The position numbers were made by a program, and so were the translations under genes. A model generated the notes under the pieces. It had not been told where the DNA came from, did no database searches, and worked only from the letters and a program-made list of their open reading frames with translations. Positions 45,351-54,699 of a stretch of DNA of 64,000 bases are shown here, piece after piece. This stretch comes from Clostridia bacterium (lineage in GTDB: Bacteria > Bacillota > Peptococcia > DRI-13 > SM3-B62), in the NCBI GenBank assembly GCA_018432615.1, contig JAHDSQ010000017.1, positions 123,014 through 187,013 on the forward strand, given 5' to 3'. Each line of letters opens with the position of its first letter. Positions within the stretch are counted from its first letter, which is position 1.

Positions 45351-47828
45351 TTACATGATTATTCTTAATTCTCTTGCTTTATTAATCGCCAGGGTCTTGT
45401 TACTGACGCCCAGTTTATCATAGGCGTTTTGCAGATGCCTGCGGACGGTGTTGAGGGAGAGATATAGTTTAGCGGCTATTTCTTTTTGTGAAAGGCCGTC
45501 AGATAGCAGAATCAGCACCTGGCTTTCCCGGTTGGTCAGTGGTTCTTGAAATGCCGGTTTACCGGTCTTTTCCAGGACTGTCATGTACTGTTCGCCAAGT
45601 TGTAAGACCTTATCCAGCCAGGAACCATATTGGTTCTTATTAATCTTTTGTAAGAGCGGCCTAATTTCCGGCAGGTTTTCGGCAAAAGGCAAGACAATAT
45701 CGTCAGCCTGGGCCGATTCTATTACCGGAAGTAATTCCTGCAGAGCTTCATGCCCTGCGAATAGGTGTTTTTTTGCTACCGCCCCATAGATTCCGGCATA
45801 GATGAGACCAAGAATGTGATGGTTGGGACGGTATGCTTCCCGCATGGTTTCTACAATGACTTCCAGTTCTGCATAGCTTTGTCTGATGATTGCTGCCCTG
45901 CCGCTCACTATATAGTTAATACCCATGCCCTGATAAAAGATATTTCCTTGGGACAGGGACCCTTCCTTCAGCCACCTGGGAATTTGCCCCAGGTTCCCCA
46001 GCAAGCCGGCGATGTAGCCTGTGGCTATATCCAGGCAATTGAGCAAAAAGGGATTGCCTCCGGCTTCAATTTCAGGCTTCAGCGCGCTAAGTCCGGATAA
46101 GGCCTCCTGTGGTTTGTTGTGCAGAATAGCCAAGCGGGCCAGGCAGAGACTGCCGCAGATAACCAGGCACAGTTGATTCTTTGTCCTGGCTTTGAAAATC
46201 GTTTTATATGCTGCCAGTTCAGCCTGGACCAGGTCGCCCGTTTCCAGACAGTATTCCGCACGGGCCGCGTGCTCGAAGCCCGTTCCGCATCCGTTAGCCA
46301 CATGGGTATAATAATAGGTATTTTCTTCGATAGTCTCCACAAGAGACAGCAGTTTGCCCTTTTCCTTGTGGTAGAGATAAAGGGTATGGGGTGAGCCGAA
46401 GGTAAAGCTCTCGGTGGCGTTGGCAATGCGGGAACTGGTTCCGCCAAACAGGTCGTAGGCTTTTTTCTGATATTCGCTCATACGCGGCGCGTCGTTAAAT
46501 TGCAGCACGCTTTCCGCCAGGGCAATTTCTCCCAGGATTTGCTCTTTGTCCACCAGGTTTTGTTTGGCCTCGTAAAATGCTTTGGCTTCATATAACATGC
46601 GGACTCCTTCCGCGGGATCTATGACTCCGAGATAACAGTAAACGTAGGTGAGGTAAGCCAGAGGGCGGGAAAGCTTAAGGGCTTTGTCCATGTCGGTAAA
46701 AGCCCTGATCACGGTCTGGGGAGCCCGGTCAAAAACTTCCGTGGAACCGGGGCGTTCAAAAATATCCAGAATTTTTCCAAAGGATCCCGCCTGGCGGTAA
46801 AAGTCAATAGCCTCGATGCACTTGTCCGTTCTGACGCAATAATCGCCGCAACGGGCCAGCAAAGAGTGTTTATCCAGATCTAAAATGGCAAACAACTCAT
46901 TCAGCATTGCTTTTAAGATGGCATGTATGGTGTAAACTTTGTTTTTATTGTCATATCGTAAAAAGCAGTTTTTCACGGCAATTTCGTGGATCAATTCGCC
47001 TGCTTTTTGATTTTCCGTCACATAAATTGCACCCTCCAGGGTGAAGCTGTCTAAAAGAGAAAGTTTTAGCAGAATATCCTGGGTCTCCTCGTTAAATTTA
47101 TCGTAGACAGCTGTCTTTATCAACCGTGTGACGTCTTTGATATCCTCAATTCTTTTATCCTCGGCATATTTGAGCAAAGCCAGGTAGATAGCGGTTACCC
47201 AGCCGTCTGTTTTTTTATATAGCCTGTCCAGTTCTTCCGGGGTGAGTATAAATCCGTTTTGAGCAAACAACGTACCTGTTTCTTCCTCGTTAAATTCAAA
47301 GCTGTCCTGGGAAAGCTCGATACACAGACCCTTCAAGGCCAGCTCTTCTACCGGGATTTCCGGAAGTGAGCGGCTGATCAGTACTATATGCAGATTATCA
47401 ACAGCGGCCCGGGCAAAGAAAGTAAGCAAGCGGTCCATAAGCTCACTTCTGTTTTCGTGGTAATCATCTATGACTATAACTGTACGCTCTGCCAACATAT
47501 TTTCTATAAGATCAAGGATACGTTCCAGATCTGCTGCGGTTTGCGGGAATCCGTACTCGGCCAAGCGTTTGGCCAGCTTTGGGTTTAGGTCTGCAAGGCT
47601 TTGAGAAAATTTCTGCCACATCCACAGCTCATCGTATTCCCCGCTGTTTAAAGAAAGCCAGGCGTAGCGACAGTTCCTTTTTGAGTTAAGGAAATCTTTT
47701 ACCGCTGTTGTCTTCCCGTAGCCAATAGAAGAGAGCAACAGAAAAAGCGGAACTTGAAAAATCCCTTCCAGTATTTTGTCGATACGCTTCCGTCGCAGTA
47801 ATTTTGGTTTAAATAATTTGCCGGCCAT
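45351..47828 (-). CDS. MalT-like LuxR family ATP-dependent transcriptional regulator
   Basis: About 825 residues. The N-terminal STAND-type ATPase has a Walker A SSIGYGKTTAV near 37 and a Walker B VIVIDDYHENR near 115. A long helical (TPR-like) sensor region follows, and a C-terminal LuxR helix-turn-helix spans about 765-825 (LTNRESQVLILLSDGLSQKEIA). Proteins of this layout activate transcription when an inducer binds the sensor region. ATG 47828 follows GAGGTGG by five bases; GTG 47837 is in frame but overlaps that site. It is the first gene of the minus-strand series leading into the two surface genes, which makes it their likely activator. Confidence 0.9.
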   Translation of the reverse strand: MAGKLFKPKLLRRKRIDKILEGIFQVPLFLLLSSIGYGKTTAVKDFLNSKRNCRYAWLSLNSGEYDELWMWQKFSQSLADLNPKLAKRLAEYGFPQTAADLERILDLIENMLAERTVIVIDDYHENRSELMDRLLTFFARAAVDNLHIVLISRSLPEIPVEELALKGLCIELSQDSFEFNEEETGTLFAQNGFILTPEELDRLYKKTDGWVTAIYLALLKYAEDKRIEDIKDVTRLIKTAVYDKFNEETQDILLKLSLLDSFTLEGAIYVTENQKAGELIHEIAVKNCFLRYDNKNKVYTIHAILKAMLNELFAILDLDKHSLLARCGDYCVRTDKCIEAIDFYRQAGSFGKILDIFERPGSTEVFDRAPQTVIRAFTDMDKALKLSRPLAYLTYVYCYLGVIDPAEGVRMLYEAKAFYEAKQNLVDKEQILGEIALAESVLQFNDAPRMSEYQKKAYDLFGGTSSRIANATESFTFGSPHTLYLYHKEKGKLLSLVETIEENTYYYTHVANGCGTGFEHAARAEYCLETGDLVQAELAAYKTIFKARTKNQLCLVICGSLCLARLAILHNKPQEALSGLSALKPEIEAGGNPFLLNCLDIATGYIAGLLGNLGQIPRWLKEGSLSQGNIFYQGMGINYIVSGRAAIIRQSYAELEVIVETMREAYRPNHHILGLIYAGIYGAVAKKHLFAGHEALQELLPVIESAQADDIVLPFAENLPEIRPLLQKINKNQYGSWLDKVLQLGEQYMTVLEKTGKPAFQEPLTNRESQVLILLSDGLSQKEIAAKLYLSLNTVRRHLQNAYDKLGVSNKTLAINKARELRIIM

Positions 47829-47945
47829 CTTTTCCACCTCACCCTACGGCTATTTTCTCTATCGTTAAAGTAAATTCCTTTTTGTCGTTTTCTTTTACTT
47901 TATTCTGTCTACTATGACGAAACTGACACCAATGGCAAAGAGGGA

Positions 47946-47972
47946 TAACCAGGGGGACGGTTCTTTTAGTTA
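47946..47972 (-). repeat. REP-like palindromic repeat, copy 2
   Basis: This is the inverse of copy 1: TAACCAGGGGGACGGTTCTT begins at 47946 and the unit ends with AGTTA at 47972. It lies in the divergent gap between the LuxR gene and the small lipoprotein gene, 15 nt before the latter's ribosome binding site. Confidence 0.8.
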
Positions 47973-48004
47973 ACCTAATGTATGAACAAAGGGGATACGA
48001 TGTT

Positions 48005-48313
48005 ATGAAGAAAAAACTAATTATAGCATTATTAATGGTTGGTCTCGTGGTAACCATAACAGCTTGCTCCGGTTTTTCCGAAAAGCCAAGTGTTAATCTG
48101 GGAGAAGAAGGGAACAAGGGAGATACAACAAACTCCCAGATAAAATTCCCGGTTGATTTAGCGAAGTTAGTAAAACAAGTTGAAAATGGTCAGGCTCTAA
48201 TCTTCAATTTTAACATTGAAGATGGCTTGGTAAATCACGAAGAAATAAACAAAGATGCAAAGGTGAAAAAAATTATATTAACATATCCTGAATTTCTTGA
48301 TGACTCATTTTAG
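48005..48313 (+). CDS. Small predicted lipoprotein of unknown function
   Basis: A 102-residue product with a lipoprotein signal: KKK start, hydrophobic core and lipobox TITACSG, with the lipid cysteine near residue 22. The mature part is acidic and lysine-rich without a domain that I recognise. ATG 48005 follows AAAGGGG (47988-47994). The gene stands alone between the LuxR regulator and feoA and is flanked by REP-like repeats on both sides, which suggests it came in with, or was isolated by, those repeats. A weak hairpin at 48346-48385 may end it. Confidence 0.65.
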   Translation: MKKKLIIALLMVGLVVTITACSGFSEKPSVNLGEEGNKGDTTNSQIKFPVDLAKLVKQVENGQALIFNFNIEDGLVNHEEINKDAKVKKIILTYPEFLDDSF

Positions 48314-48400
48314 AGATATTAATGAGGTTTTTGATTGTAAAGAAGAGCACCTCGCTCTACATGGATTATGGAACGAGGTACTTTATCGTTTTATTTGAGG

Positions 48401-48426
48401 TAACCACAATACCGTCCCTTTAGTTA
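48401..48426 (+). repeat. REP-like palindromic repeat, copy 3 (degraded)
   Basis: TAACCACAATACCGTCCCTT begins at 48401 and the unit ends in AGTTA. It matches copy 1 with several substitutions and one missing base, and is an older-looking copy in the lipoprotein-feoA gap. The rest of that 281-bp gap holds a short GGCACCTCCTGTGGCACCTC direct repeat and no other recognised feature. Confidence 0.6.
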
Positions 48427-48594
48427 CTCCCTCTCCCTTTGGCACCTCCTGTGGCACCTCTGCCCGGAAGATCCTTCGGACAGACACCGAATAAAAGCCT
48501 TGTTCATATTTTACTATTAGTCAAAGTTAAACACGTGAAACATTATTACTCTACACTTTGCCTGTTTAACATAAAAGAGGGAGGAATTCTGTTT

Positions 48595-48837
48595 ATGAAA
48601 GAAAAGTTAATACCTTTGCATATGTTATCCCCGGGCAGCTTTGGGAGAGTGACCCAACTAACAGCCCGCGACAACTCCAGAAGAAGGATGCTTGATTTGG
48701 GTTTCATTAACAACACAATAGTAGAAGCACTGCAAAAAAGCCCTTCCGGTGATCCTACCGCGTACCAGGTTAGGGGAGCAGTAATTGCTCTTCGCTCGGA
48801 AGAAGCCTCCAATATTCTGGTCGAGTGTTTTTCTTAG
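48595..48837 (+). CDS. feoA: Ferrous iron transport protein FeoA
   Basis: An 80-residue SH3-like cytoplasmic protein that assists FeoB. The family pattern is present: an LSPGSFGRVTQL start, RRRMLDLGFINNTIVEAL and the closing VRGAVIALRSEEASNI. GGGAGG precedes ATG 48595; the open frame reaches back to 48439, but nothing upstream looks like FeoA. feoB starts 16 nt after the stop. Confidence 0.93.
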   Translation: MKEKLIPLHMLSPGSFGRVTQLTARDNSRRRMLDLGFINNTIVEALQKSPSGDPTAYQVRGAVIALRSEEASNILVECFS

Positions 48838-48853
48838 GAGGGTGGGCAAGGAG

Positions 48854-50953
48854 ATGTTTGAAGTTAAGCTTGACTCACCCCATGACCTTGTCATCGCTCT
48901 GGCCGGGAATCCTAATACGGGGAAAAGCACGGTTTTTAACAGCTTGACAGGATTAAAGCAGCATACGGGAAATTGGCCGGGCAAAACAGTTACTAATGCC
49001 CGGGGGAAATATCGACATAAAGGCAGAAGCTTTGTACTTGTTGATTTGCCGGGAACCTACTCCTTATTTGCAAGTTCTGTTGAAGAAGAAGTGGCCCGTG
49101 ATTTTATCTGCTTTGGCAGACCTCATGCCACAGTAGTGGTCTTAGATGCTACCTGTCTGGAAAGGAATCTTAACCTGGCCTTACAGGTCATTGAAATAAC
49201 CGAGAAGGTTGTGGTCTGTGTCAACCTAATGGATGAGGCCAAAAGAAAGAAAATTAAGATAGATTTGGCAGGGCTTTCAGTAAAACTTGGGGTACCGGTG
49301 ATTGGTACTAACGCCAGAGACGGTATAGGTCTTGCCGATTTAAAAGATGCCGTCTTAAAGGTAGCTACAGGAGAAATAACCGTTGAGCCCATGAGAGTTG
49401 AATATGATAGGAATGTGGAAAAGGCGGTAGAGATCCTAGAACCAATAGTGAAAGAATCGGTAAATGGGAAGATAAATTCGCGTTGGCTTTCCTTGCGTCT
49501 TTTTGACGGAGATAGATCCTTGTTAAAATCATTAGACCATTATCTGGATCTGGGTTTTGAGCCGGATAAAAAAGAAAGACTATCGGATACACTGGCTTCT
49601 GTCAGAGACGTAATAAACCTCGAGGACATCAGGACCAAAGACCGTTTAGTCGAAAGTATCGTTAATTTAGCAGAAGATATATGTGCTGAGACAGTAACCT
49701 ATGAAACCAAACAGCATAATGCTCTGGACAGAAAGATAGATAGTATCCTTACCTCCAAAGCCTTTGGTATTCCCATTATGCTGGTACTGTTGGGTATGGT
49801 TTTCTGGATTACGGTTGAAGGAGCCAATGTACCTTCAGCTATGCTGGCAAGGGGTTTTAATTATCTGGAAGAACAGCTCACGGCGTTATTTATGGTTTGG
49901 GATTCTCCTGTCTGGCTCCATGGCATTCTCGTGCTAGGAATTTACAAAACCCTGGCCTGGGTAGTTTCCGTAATGCTGCCCCCCATGGCTATCTTCTTTC
50001 CCTTATTTACTTTACTGGAGGATTTGGGTTATTTGCCGAGAGTGGCTTTCAATCTGGATAGCTTTTTCAAACGGGCCTGTGCCCACGGCAAACAGGTTCT
50101 GACCATGTGTATGGGATTTGGCTGTAATGCCGCCGGTATTATTGCCTGCCGCATTATTGATTCTCCCCGTGAGCGTCTGATTGCAATAATCACAAATAAT
50201 TTTGTGCCCTGCAACGGACGTTTCCCTACTTTGATAGCCATTGCTTCCATTTTCATCGCTTATAATATGGGGGGATTTAAAAGCATCGGAACTGTTTTAA
50301 GTGTCCTGTTCGTAATAGTATTGGGGGTTTTCCTTACCTTGGCAATTTCGGGAATTCTTTCCAAAACGATTTTGAAAGGTCTGCCTTCTTCATTTACCCT
50401 GGAACTTCCGCCCTACAGAAAACCTCAAGTAGGCAGGATCATTGTGCGTTCGATTTTTGACCGTACGCTCTTTGTTCTGGGCCGAGCGGTAGTGGTAGCT
50501 GCTCCCGTCGGAGCGGTTATTTGGCTAATGGCGAACGTTACGATCGGTGATTTGAGTATTCTTAATCATGGTGCAAGTTTTCTTGATCCCTTTGCCCGTT
50601 TATTGGGGCTGGACGGTTTTATCTTAATGGCTTTCATCCTCGGTCTGCCGGCCAATGAAATTGTAATACCCATCTTGATTATGAGCTACATGTCTCAAGG
50701 AGCGATGTTGGAACTGGAATCCTTTGAGTCTATGCGGCAGCTATTCGTCGAAAATGGCTGGACCTGGCTTACTGCTGTTTGTACGATGCTCTTTGTGCTA
50801 AATCATTGGCCTTGTGCAACAACGCTTTTGACCATTCGTAAAGAAACCCAAAGCCTGAAATGGACTGTTATATCCTTTTTGGTTCCTACCGTAACAGGTG
50901 TCATCATTTGCTACACCGTAGCACAGCTTGCCTATCTGCTGGGTTTGGTTTGA
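48854..50953 (+). CDS. feoB: Ferrous iron transporter FeoB
   Basis: A 699-residue membrane protein. The N-terminal G domain shows GNPNTGKST (G1, residues 18-26), the DLPGTYSL segment (G3) and NLMDEA (G4). The membrane part begins near 300 and contains two Gate regions with the conserved LLEDLGYLPR, MGFGCNAAGI and LPANEIVIP stretches. It imports Fe(II) under anoxic conditions. GGAGGGTGG at 48837-48845 suits ATG 48854. It is followed 61 nt later by the mntR-like gene. Confidence 0.96.
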   Translation: MFEVKLDSPHDLVIALAGNPNTGKSTVFNSLTGLKQHTGNWPGKTVTNARGKYRHKGRSFVLVDLPGTYSLFASSVEEEVARDFICFGRPHATVVVLDATCLERNLNLALQVIEITEKVVVCVNLMDEAKRKKIKIDLAGLSVKLGVPVIGTNARDGIGLADLKDAVLKVATGEITVEPMRVEYDRNVEKAVEILEPIVKESVNGKINSRWLSLRLFDGDRSLLKSLDHYLDLGFEPDKKERLSDTLASVRDVINLEDIRTKDRLVESIVNLAEDICAETVTYETKQHNALDRKIDSILTSKAFGIPIMLVLLGMVFWITVEGANVPSAMLARGFNYLEEQLTALFMVWDSPVWLHGILVLGIYKTLAWVVSVMLPPMAIFFPLFTLLEDLGYLPRVAFNLDSFFKRACAHGKQVLTMCMGFGCNAAGIIACRIIDSPRERLIAIITNNFVPCNGRFPTLIAIASIFIAYNMGGFKSIGTVLSVLFVIVLGVFLTLAISGILSKTILKGLPSSFTLELPPYRKPQVGRIIVRSIFDRTLFVLGRAVVVAAPVGAVIWLMANVTIGDLSILNHGASFLDPFARLLGLDGFILMAFILGLPANEIVIPILIMSYMSQGAMLELESFESMRQLFVENGWTWLTAVCTMLFVLNHWPCATTLLTIRKETQSLKWTVISFLVPTVTGVIICYTVAQLAYLLGLV

Positions 50954-51014
50954 TACCAGGTCATATAAATGACCGGGGGAAAATAAAATAAGTACAGGAT
51001 TAGGGGGGATGGAT

Positions 51015-51500
51015 GTGGTTTCTCAAGACAGAAAGTTTTATACGGTTCGCGGTTATTCACTGCAGAGCCAGGAGGATAATGTTCTTACACCCAGTATGGA
51101 AGATTATCTGGAAATGGCTTACCGTTTGGGAAAGGCTAAAGGGTATACCCGGACCAGTGATCTGGCAGAAGCATTAAACGTTCAACCCCCGTCCGCCAGC
51201 AAAATGGTGCAAAAGCTTGCGGAAATGGGTTATTTAAACTACGAAAAATACGGGGCTGTTGAATTCACCGAGAGAGGACAAAAAACCGGTGAGTATTTAC
51301 TTAAACGTCACGAAACAATCGAGAAGTTTCTGACGATGATTGGTGTCGTCACTAATACGCTGGAAGATACGGAGAAAATCGAGCATAGCATCAGCGAGGA
51401 AACCTATCAACATATAACTCTGTTTTTTCAATTCATGGAGAAAAAACAGAGTTGGCTAAAAGAGTACAAGGTTTTTTTAACCCAAAATTTAAACAACTAA
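51015..51500 (+). CDS. DtxR/MntR family metal-dependent regulator
   Basis: About 161 residues. The N-terminal winged helix and dimer domain are very close to MntR: TPSMEDYLEMAYRLGKAKGY, then SDLAEALNVQPPSASKMVQKL and an LLKRHETIEKFL helix with the metal-ligand glutamate and histidine. There is no SH3-like third domain, as in MntR. Because it follows feoAB it may sense Fe(II) or Mn(II) and repress feoAB; the metal is not decided by the sequence. GTG 51015 is six bases after GGGGGG; ATG 51009 directly abuts it. Confidence 0.88.
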   Translation: MVSQDRKFYTVRGYSLQSQEDNVLTPSMEDYLEMAYRLGKAKGYTRTSDLAEALNVQPPSASKMVQKLAEMGYLNYEKYGAVEFTERGQKTGEYLLKRHETIEKFLTMIGVVTNTLEDTEKIEHSISEETYQHITLFFQFMEKKQSWLKEYKVFLTQNLNN

Positions 51501-51514
51501 GTATTATAGGAGTG

Positions 51515-51541
51515 CCCCCTTGTATTTATAGTATAAGGGGG
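51515..51541 (+). terminator. Hairpin after the mntR-like gene
   Basis: CCCCCTT at 51515-51521 pairs with AAGGGGG at 51535-51541. The T-tract is poor, so it may be a weak terminator. Confidence 0.4.
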
Positions 51542-51588
51542 TATACTATTTGCTCGACCGGGGTAGGTCACATTATTTGATCTTGACA

Positions 51589-51633
51589 TTGATTGTTTAG
51601 TAAAAACACCGTATAATCATAGCATAAAACTAT
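51589..51633 (+). promoter_or_regulatory. Promoter of the LysR gene with an ATAG-N7-CTAT box
   Basis: TTGATT at 51589-51594 and TATAAT at 51612-51617 are 17 bp apart. Immediately downstream, ATAG at 51619-51622 and CTAT at 51630-51633 form an inverted repeat with a 7-nt spacer, covering the expected start of transcription. The same box stands upstream of metE (55795-55809). Its place suggests autorepression by the LysR protein. Confidence 0.65.
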
Positions 51634-51648
51634 GCTTGAGGTAATGAG

Positions 51649-52569
51649 ATGACACTCCAACAACTTAAATACATCATCAAAATAGTTGAATGCGGTTCAA
51701 TTACTGAAGCCGCTAAACAGCTTTTTATCACACAACCCAGTCTTTCCACGGCAGTTAAAGAGCTTGAAAAAGAACTGGGAATAGAGATATTTTACCGCAC
51801 AAACAAAGGCATATCATTATCTCTTGATGGTACTGAGTTTCTATCATACGCGCGTCAAATCATAGAACAGGCAGAACTGATGGAACGGCGTTACATGGGG
51901 AAAAAGCCCTCAAAACAGCTTTGTTCAATTTCCACTCAACACTATGCTTTTGCTGTCAATGCTTTTGTTGAATTACTTTTAGGCTTGGATGTAGATGAGT
52001 ACGAGTTTACACTTCGGGAGACAAGAACATATGAAATTATCGAAGATGTTAAAAATTTACGCAGTGAAATCGGCATCATATATTTCAGCGATTTCAATGA
52101 AAAGGTTCTTAATAAATTGCTAAAAGAAAACCACTTAGTATTCAATCTTCTTTTTGAAGCCGATCCGCATGTTTTTATCAGTTCAAAGCATCCCCTGGCC
52201 GAGAACACATCAGTTACTCTTGTGGATTTGGAGAATTACCCTTTTCTTGCCTTCGAACAAGGTGAGTATAATTCATTTTATTTTGCGGAAGAAATTCTTA
52301 GCACTGTTCCCCGCAAGAAAACAATTCATGTCAGTGATCGTGCCACGCTCTTTAATTTATTAATTGGCTTAAACGGATACACTATCTGCTCAGGTGTTTT
52401 GAGTAGCGACCTCAACGGAGACAATATTATTTCCGTGCCGCTGATAACAGATGAACGAATGCGTATCGGCTGGATTGCAAACGAAAAATCTCACCTCAGT
52501 TTACTGGCTCTTGATTATATTTCGAAGTTGAAACGACTGATTTCCGAATATGGATATAAGGTACAGTGA
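51649..52569 (+). CDS. LysR family regulator, probable methionine-biosynthesis regulator
   Basis: A 306-residue LysR-type protein. The N-terminal winged helix-turn-helix (LQQLKYIIKIVECGSITEAA and QPSLSTAVKELEKELG) is followed by a two-lobe substrate-binding domain (about 90-300). GAGGTAATGAG precedes the ATG. The gene is convergent with metF, with only two bases between their stops. Sharing of the ATAG-N7-CTAT motif between its own leader and the metE upstream region supports a MetR/MtaR-like role in controlling metE-metF; the co-inducer (homocysteine or O-acetylserine in known families) is inference. Confidence 0.88.
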   Translation: MTLQQLKYIIKIVECGSITEAAKQLFITQPSLSTAVKELEKELGIEIFYRTNKGISLSLDGTEFLSYARQIIEQAELMERRYMGKKPSKQLCSISTQHYAFAVNAFVELLLGLDVDEYEFTLRETRTYEIIEDVKNLRSEIGIIYFSDFNEKVLNKLLKENHLVFNLLFEADPHVFISSKHPLAENTSVTLVDLENYPFLAFEQGEYNSFYFAEEILSTVPRKKTIHVSDRATLFNLLIGLNGYTICSGVLSSDLNGDNIISVPLITDERMRIGWIANEKSHLSLLALDYISKLKRLISEYGYKVQ

Positions 52570-52571
52570 CG

Positions 52572-53435
52572 TTATGCGACAAGCAGTGTGTTTATTGCTT
52601 CGTAGATCCGAAGCGCGATGTAGGGGTTATTCATTGTATACAGGTGTATTCCATCAACTCCCTGCGCTATTAAATCAACTATCTGGTCAACAGCATAAGC
52701 AATTCCGGCATCTCTCATCGCTTCCGGATTGTTTTCATATCTGTCCATAATAGCTAGAAATTTCTTGGGAAGATTAACTCCGCAAAGGGTGACCATACGC
52801 TCGATCTGTTTCTTGTTCACAACAGGCATGATACCGGCTTCAATCGGAACGTTGATTCCGGCAATAGCCGTCCGTTCCCGAAATGAATAGAAATAACTAT
52901 TATCAAAGAATAACTGCGTTATTAATTGGTTGGCCCCTGCATCCACTTTGGTTTTTAAGTTGCGGATATCTTCAATAATTGTCTTGCATTCGATGTGGCC
53001 TTCAGGATAACAAGCTGCTATTATGTTGAAATCGCTGTTTTCTTTGATAAACGAAATCAGATTACTGGCATATTTGAAATCTTCCTTCGGTGTAAAACGG
53101 GGATTAACATCCCCCCGCAGTGCGAGTATATTCTCGATTCCTCTGTCCTTAAAATCAGCCAGCATTGTTAAGACTTCCGGTTTAGTAAGGTTGATGCAGG
53201 GAAGATGGGCTACACTCTCAATACCGTAGGTGTTTTTGACAGCAGAGGCTATTTTGAGGGTTTCGGTGTTGCTTTCACTTCCTCCCGCCCCGTACGTCAC
53301 GCTTATGAAATCAGGGGAAAGGTCCTTCAATTTGTTAACCGTATCATAAATTGAATCAACAGGGTCGGTTCGTTTTGGGGGAAATATTTCAAAGGACAGA
53401 ACTGTTTTCGTCTTAAATAATTCAGATGTTTTCAT
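52572..53435 (-). CDS. metF: 5,10-methylenetetrahydrofolate reductase
   Basis: A 287-residue TIM-barrel flavoprotein that reduces methylene-THF to methyl-THF, the methyl donor for methionine synthase. It shows [10 protein letters not shown] at the start, the SVTYGAGGS loop, LRGD near residue 107 and the [13 protein letters not shown] block. ATG 53435 follows GAAGGAGTT; the longer frame to 53471 has no binding site. The start overlaps the end of metE by 14 nt, so expression is coupled to metE translation. Confidence 0.94.
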   Translation of the reverse strand: MKTSELFKTKTVLSFEIFPPKRTDPVDSIYDTVNKLKDLSPDFISVTYGAGGSESNTETLKIASAVKNTYGIESVAHLPCINLTKPEVLTMLADFKDRGIENILALRGDVNPRFTPKEDFKYASNLISFIKENSDFNIIAACYPEGHIECKTIIEDIRNLKTKVDAGANQLITQLFFDNSYFYSFRERTAIAGINVPIEAGIMPVVNKKQIERMVTLCGVNLPKKFLAIMDRYENNPEAMRDAGIAYAVDQIVDLIAQGVDGIHLYTMNNPYIALRIYEAINTLLVA

Positions 53436-54618
53436 AGTCGCAACTCCTTCTGATGTTTTTTGCTGCAGCAATTAAATTTTCAAGGCTGGGAATGGTTTCT
53501 TCATTCCCCCTTGTTTTAAGGCCACAGTCAGGATTGATCCAAAGTTTTTCCTTCGGTATTCTCTCCAGCATTTTGCGCAGTGCTGCTTCGATTTCCGAGA
53601 CACTTGGAATTCTGGGGGAATGAATATCATAAACACCGGGGCCGACTTCGGTTTTGAATCCGCATTCTTGTAATGTTTCAACAATACAAAGATTAGAACG
53701 CGCCGCCTCAAAAGTGATAATATCCGCATCCATATCATCGATATCTTTTATTATGTCTGCGAATTCGCTGTAGCACATATGAGTATGGATTTGAGTTTCA
53801 GGTTGTACACCGCTGTGGACAAGCCTGAAGGCCGGGATAGCCCAGTCAAGGTATGCGCGGTGCCAATCACTTTTTCTAAGGGGCAGTTTTTCTCTGAGAG
53901 CCGCTTCGTCAATTTGAATGATTTTTATTCCGTTTGCTTCAAGGTCAAGAACTTCAGCTCTGATAGCGAGAGCAATTTGAAAGGCACAATCTTTCAATGA
54001 AATATCCTCACGGGGAAAGGACCAATTTAAAATCGTTGCCGGGCCGGTCAGCATACCTTTTACATATTTTGAGGTGAGGGACTGGGCATATACGGAATAA
54101 TCAACCGTCATGGGTTGAGAGCGGGAAATATCGCCCCATATTATAGGCGGTTTTACGCATCTTGTGCCGTAAGATTGTACCCAAGCCTTCTCGGTAAACA
54201 AAAATCCAGCGAGGTTTTCACCGAAATATTCAACCATATCGTTTCGCTCAAATTCGCCGTGAACCAGCACGTCAAGACCGATTTTCTCTTGCAGCGCAAT
54301 ACATTCCGCAATCTTTTTCCTGTTAAAAGCAGTGTATTGTTCAAAGGTGATCTTGCTATTTTTATAAGCCGAGCGATTTGCTTTTACTTCTGCTGTTTGC
54401 GGGAAGGAGCCGATTGTAGTTGTCGGAAGCAGCGGTAAGTCAAACTCTGCTTGCTGGACTGTTTCGCGTTCCCAAAAGCCGGGTTGCCTGATAAAATCCT
54501 GGGGAGAAAGAGCAGAAACCGCCGCTTGAACTTTTGCATTTCCGCAATTTCTCGTGTCATTGAATAGCTGTTTATTCCCACGATATTCAGCCGTTGACGC
54601 AGGATCGTTATTTGACAA
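53422..54618 (-). CDS. metE: MetE C-terminal catalytic part (after the amber codon)
   Basis: The open frame after the stop holds the catalytic barrel: [31 protein letters not shown], the zinc ligands in [10 protein letters not shown] and [10 protein letters not shown], and the homocysteine-binding region. [13 protein letters not shown] replaces the usual IDEPAL proline by alanine. The first possible start is TTG 54618 without a ribosome binding site; GGAGGAAAAG lies at about 54649-54658 before a CTG. If expressed alone it could resemble the short MetE-like proteins of some archaea and bacteria. Confidence 0.65.
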   Translation of the reverse strand: MSNNDPASTAEYRGNKQLFNDTRNCGNAKVQAAVSALSPQDFIRQPGFWERETVQQAEFDLPLLPTTTIGSFPQTAEVKANRSAYKNSKITFEQYTAFNRKKIAECIALQEKIGLDVLVHGEFERNDMVEYFGENLAGFLFTEKAWVQSYGTRCVKPPIIWGDISRSQPMTVDYSVYAQSLTSKYVKGMLTGPATILNWSFPREDISLKDCAFQIALAIRAEVLDLEANGIKIIQIDEAALREKLPLRKSDWHRAYLDWAIPAFRLVHSGVQPETQIHTHMCYSEFADIIKDIDDMDADIITFEAARSNLCIVETLQECGFKTEVGPGVYDIHSPRIPSVSEIEAALRKMLERIPKEKLWINPDCGLKTRGNEETIPSLENLIAAAKNIRRSCDYENI

Positions 54619-54699
54619 TATTCTTTTCAGCTCGGATAGTTCTGTCAGCTTTTCCTCCGTAAAAGCAAGGTGCTTTTTGTGCTCGTCAGAAAGACCATG

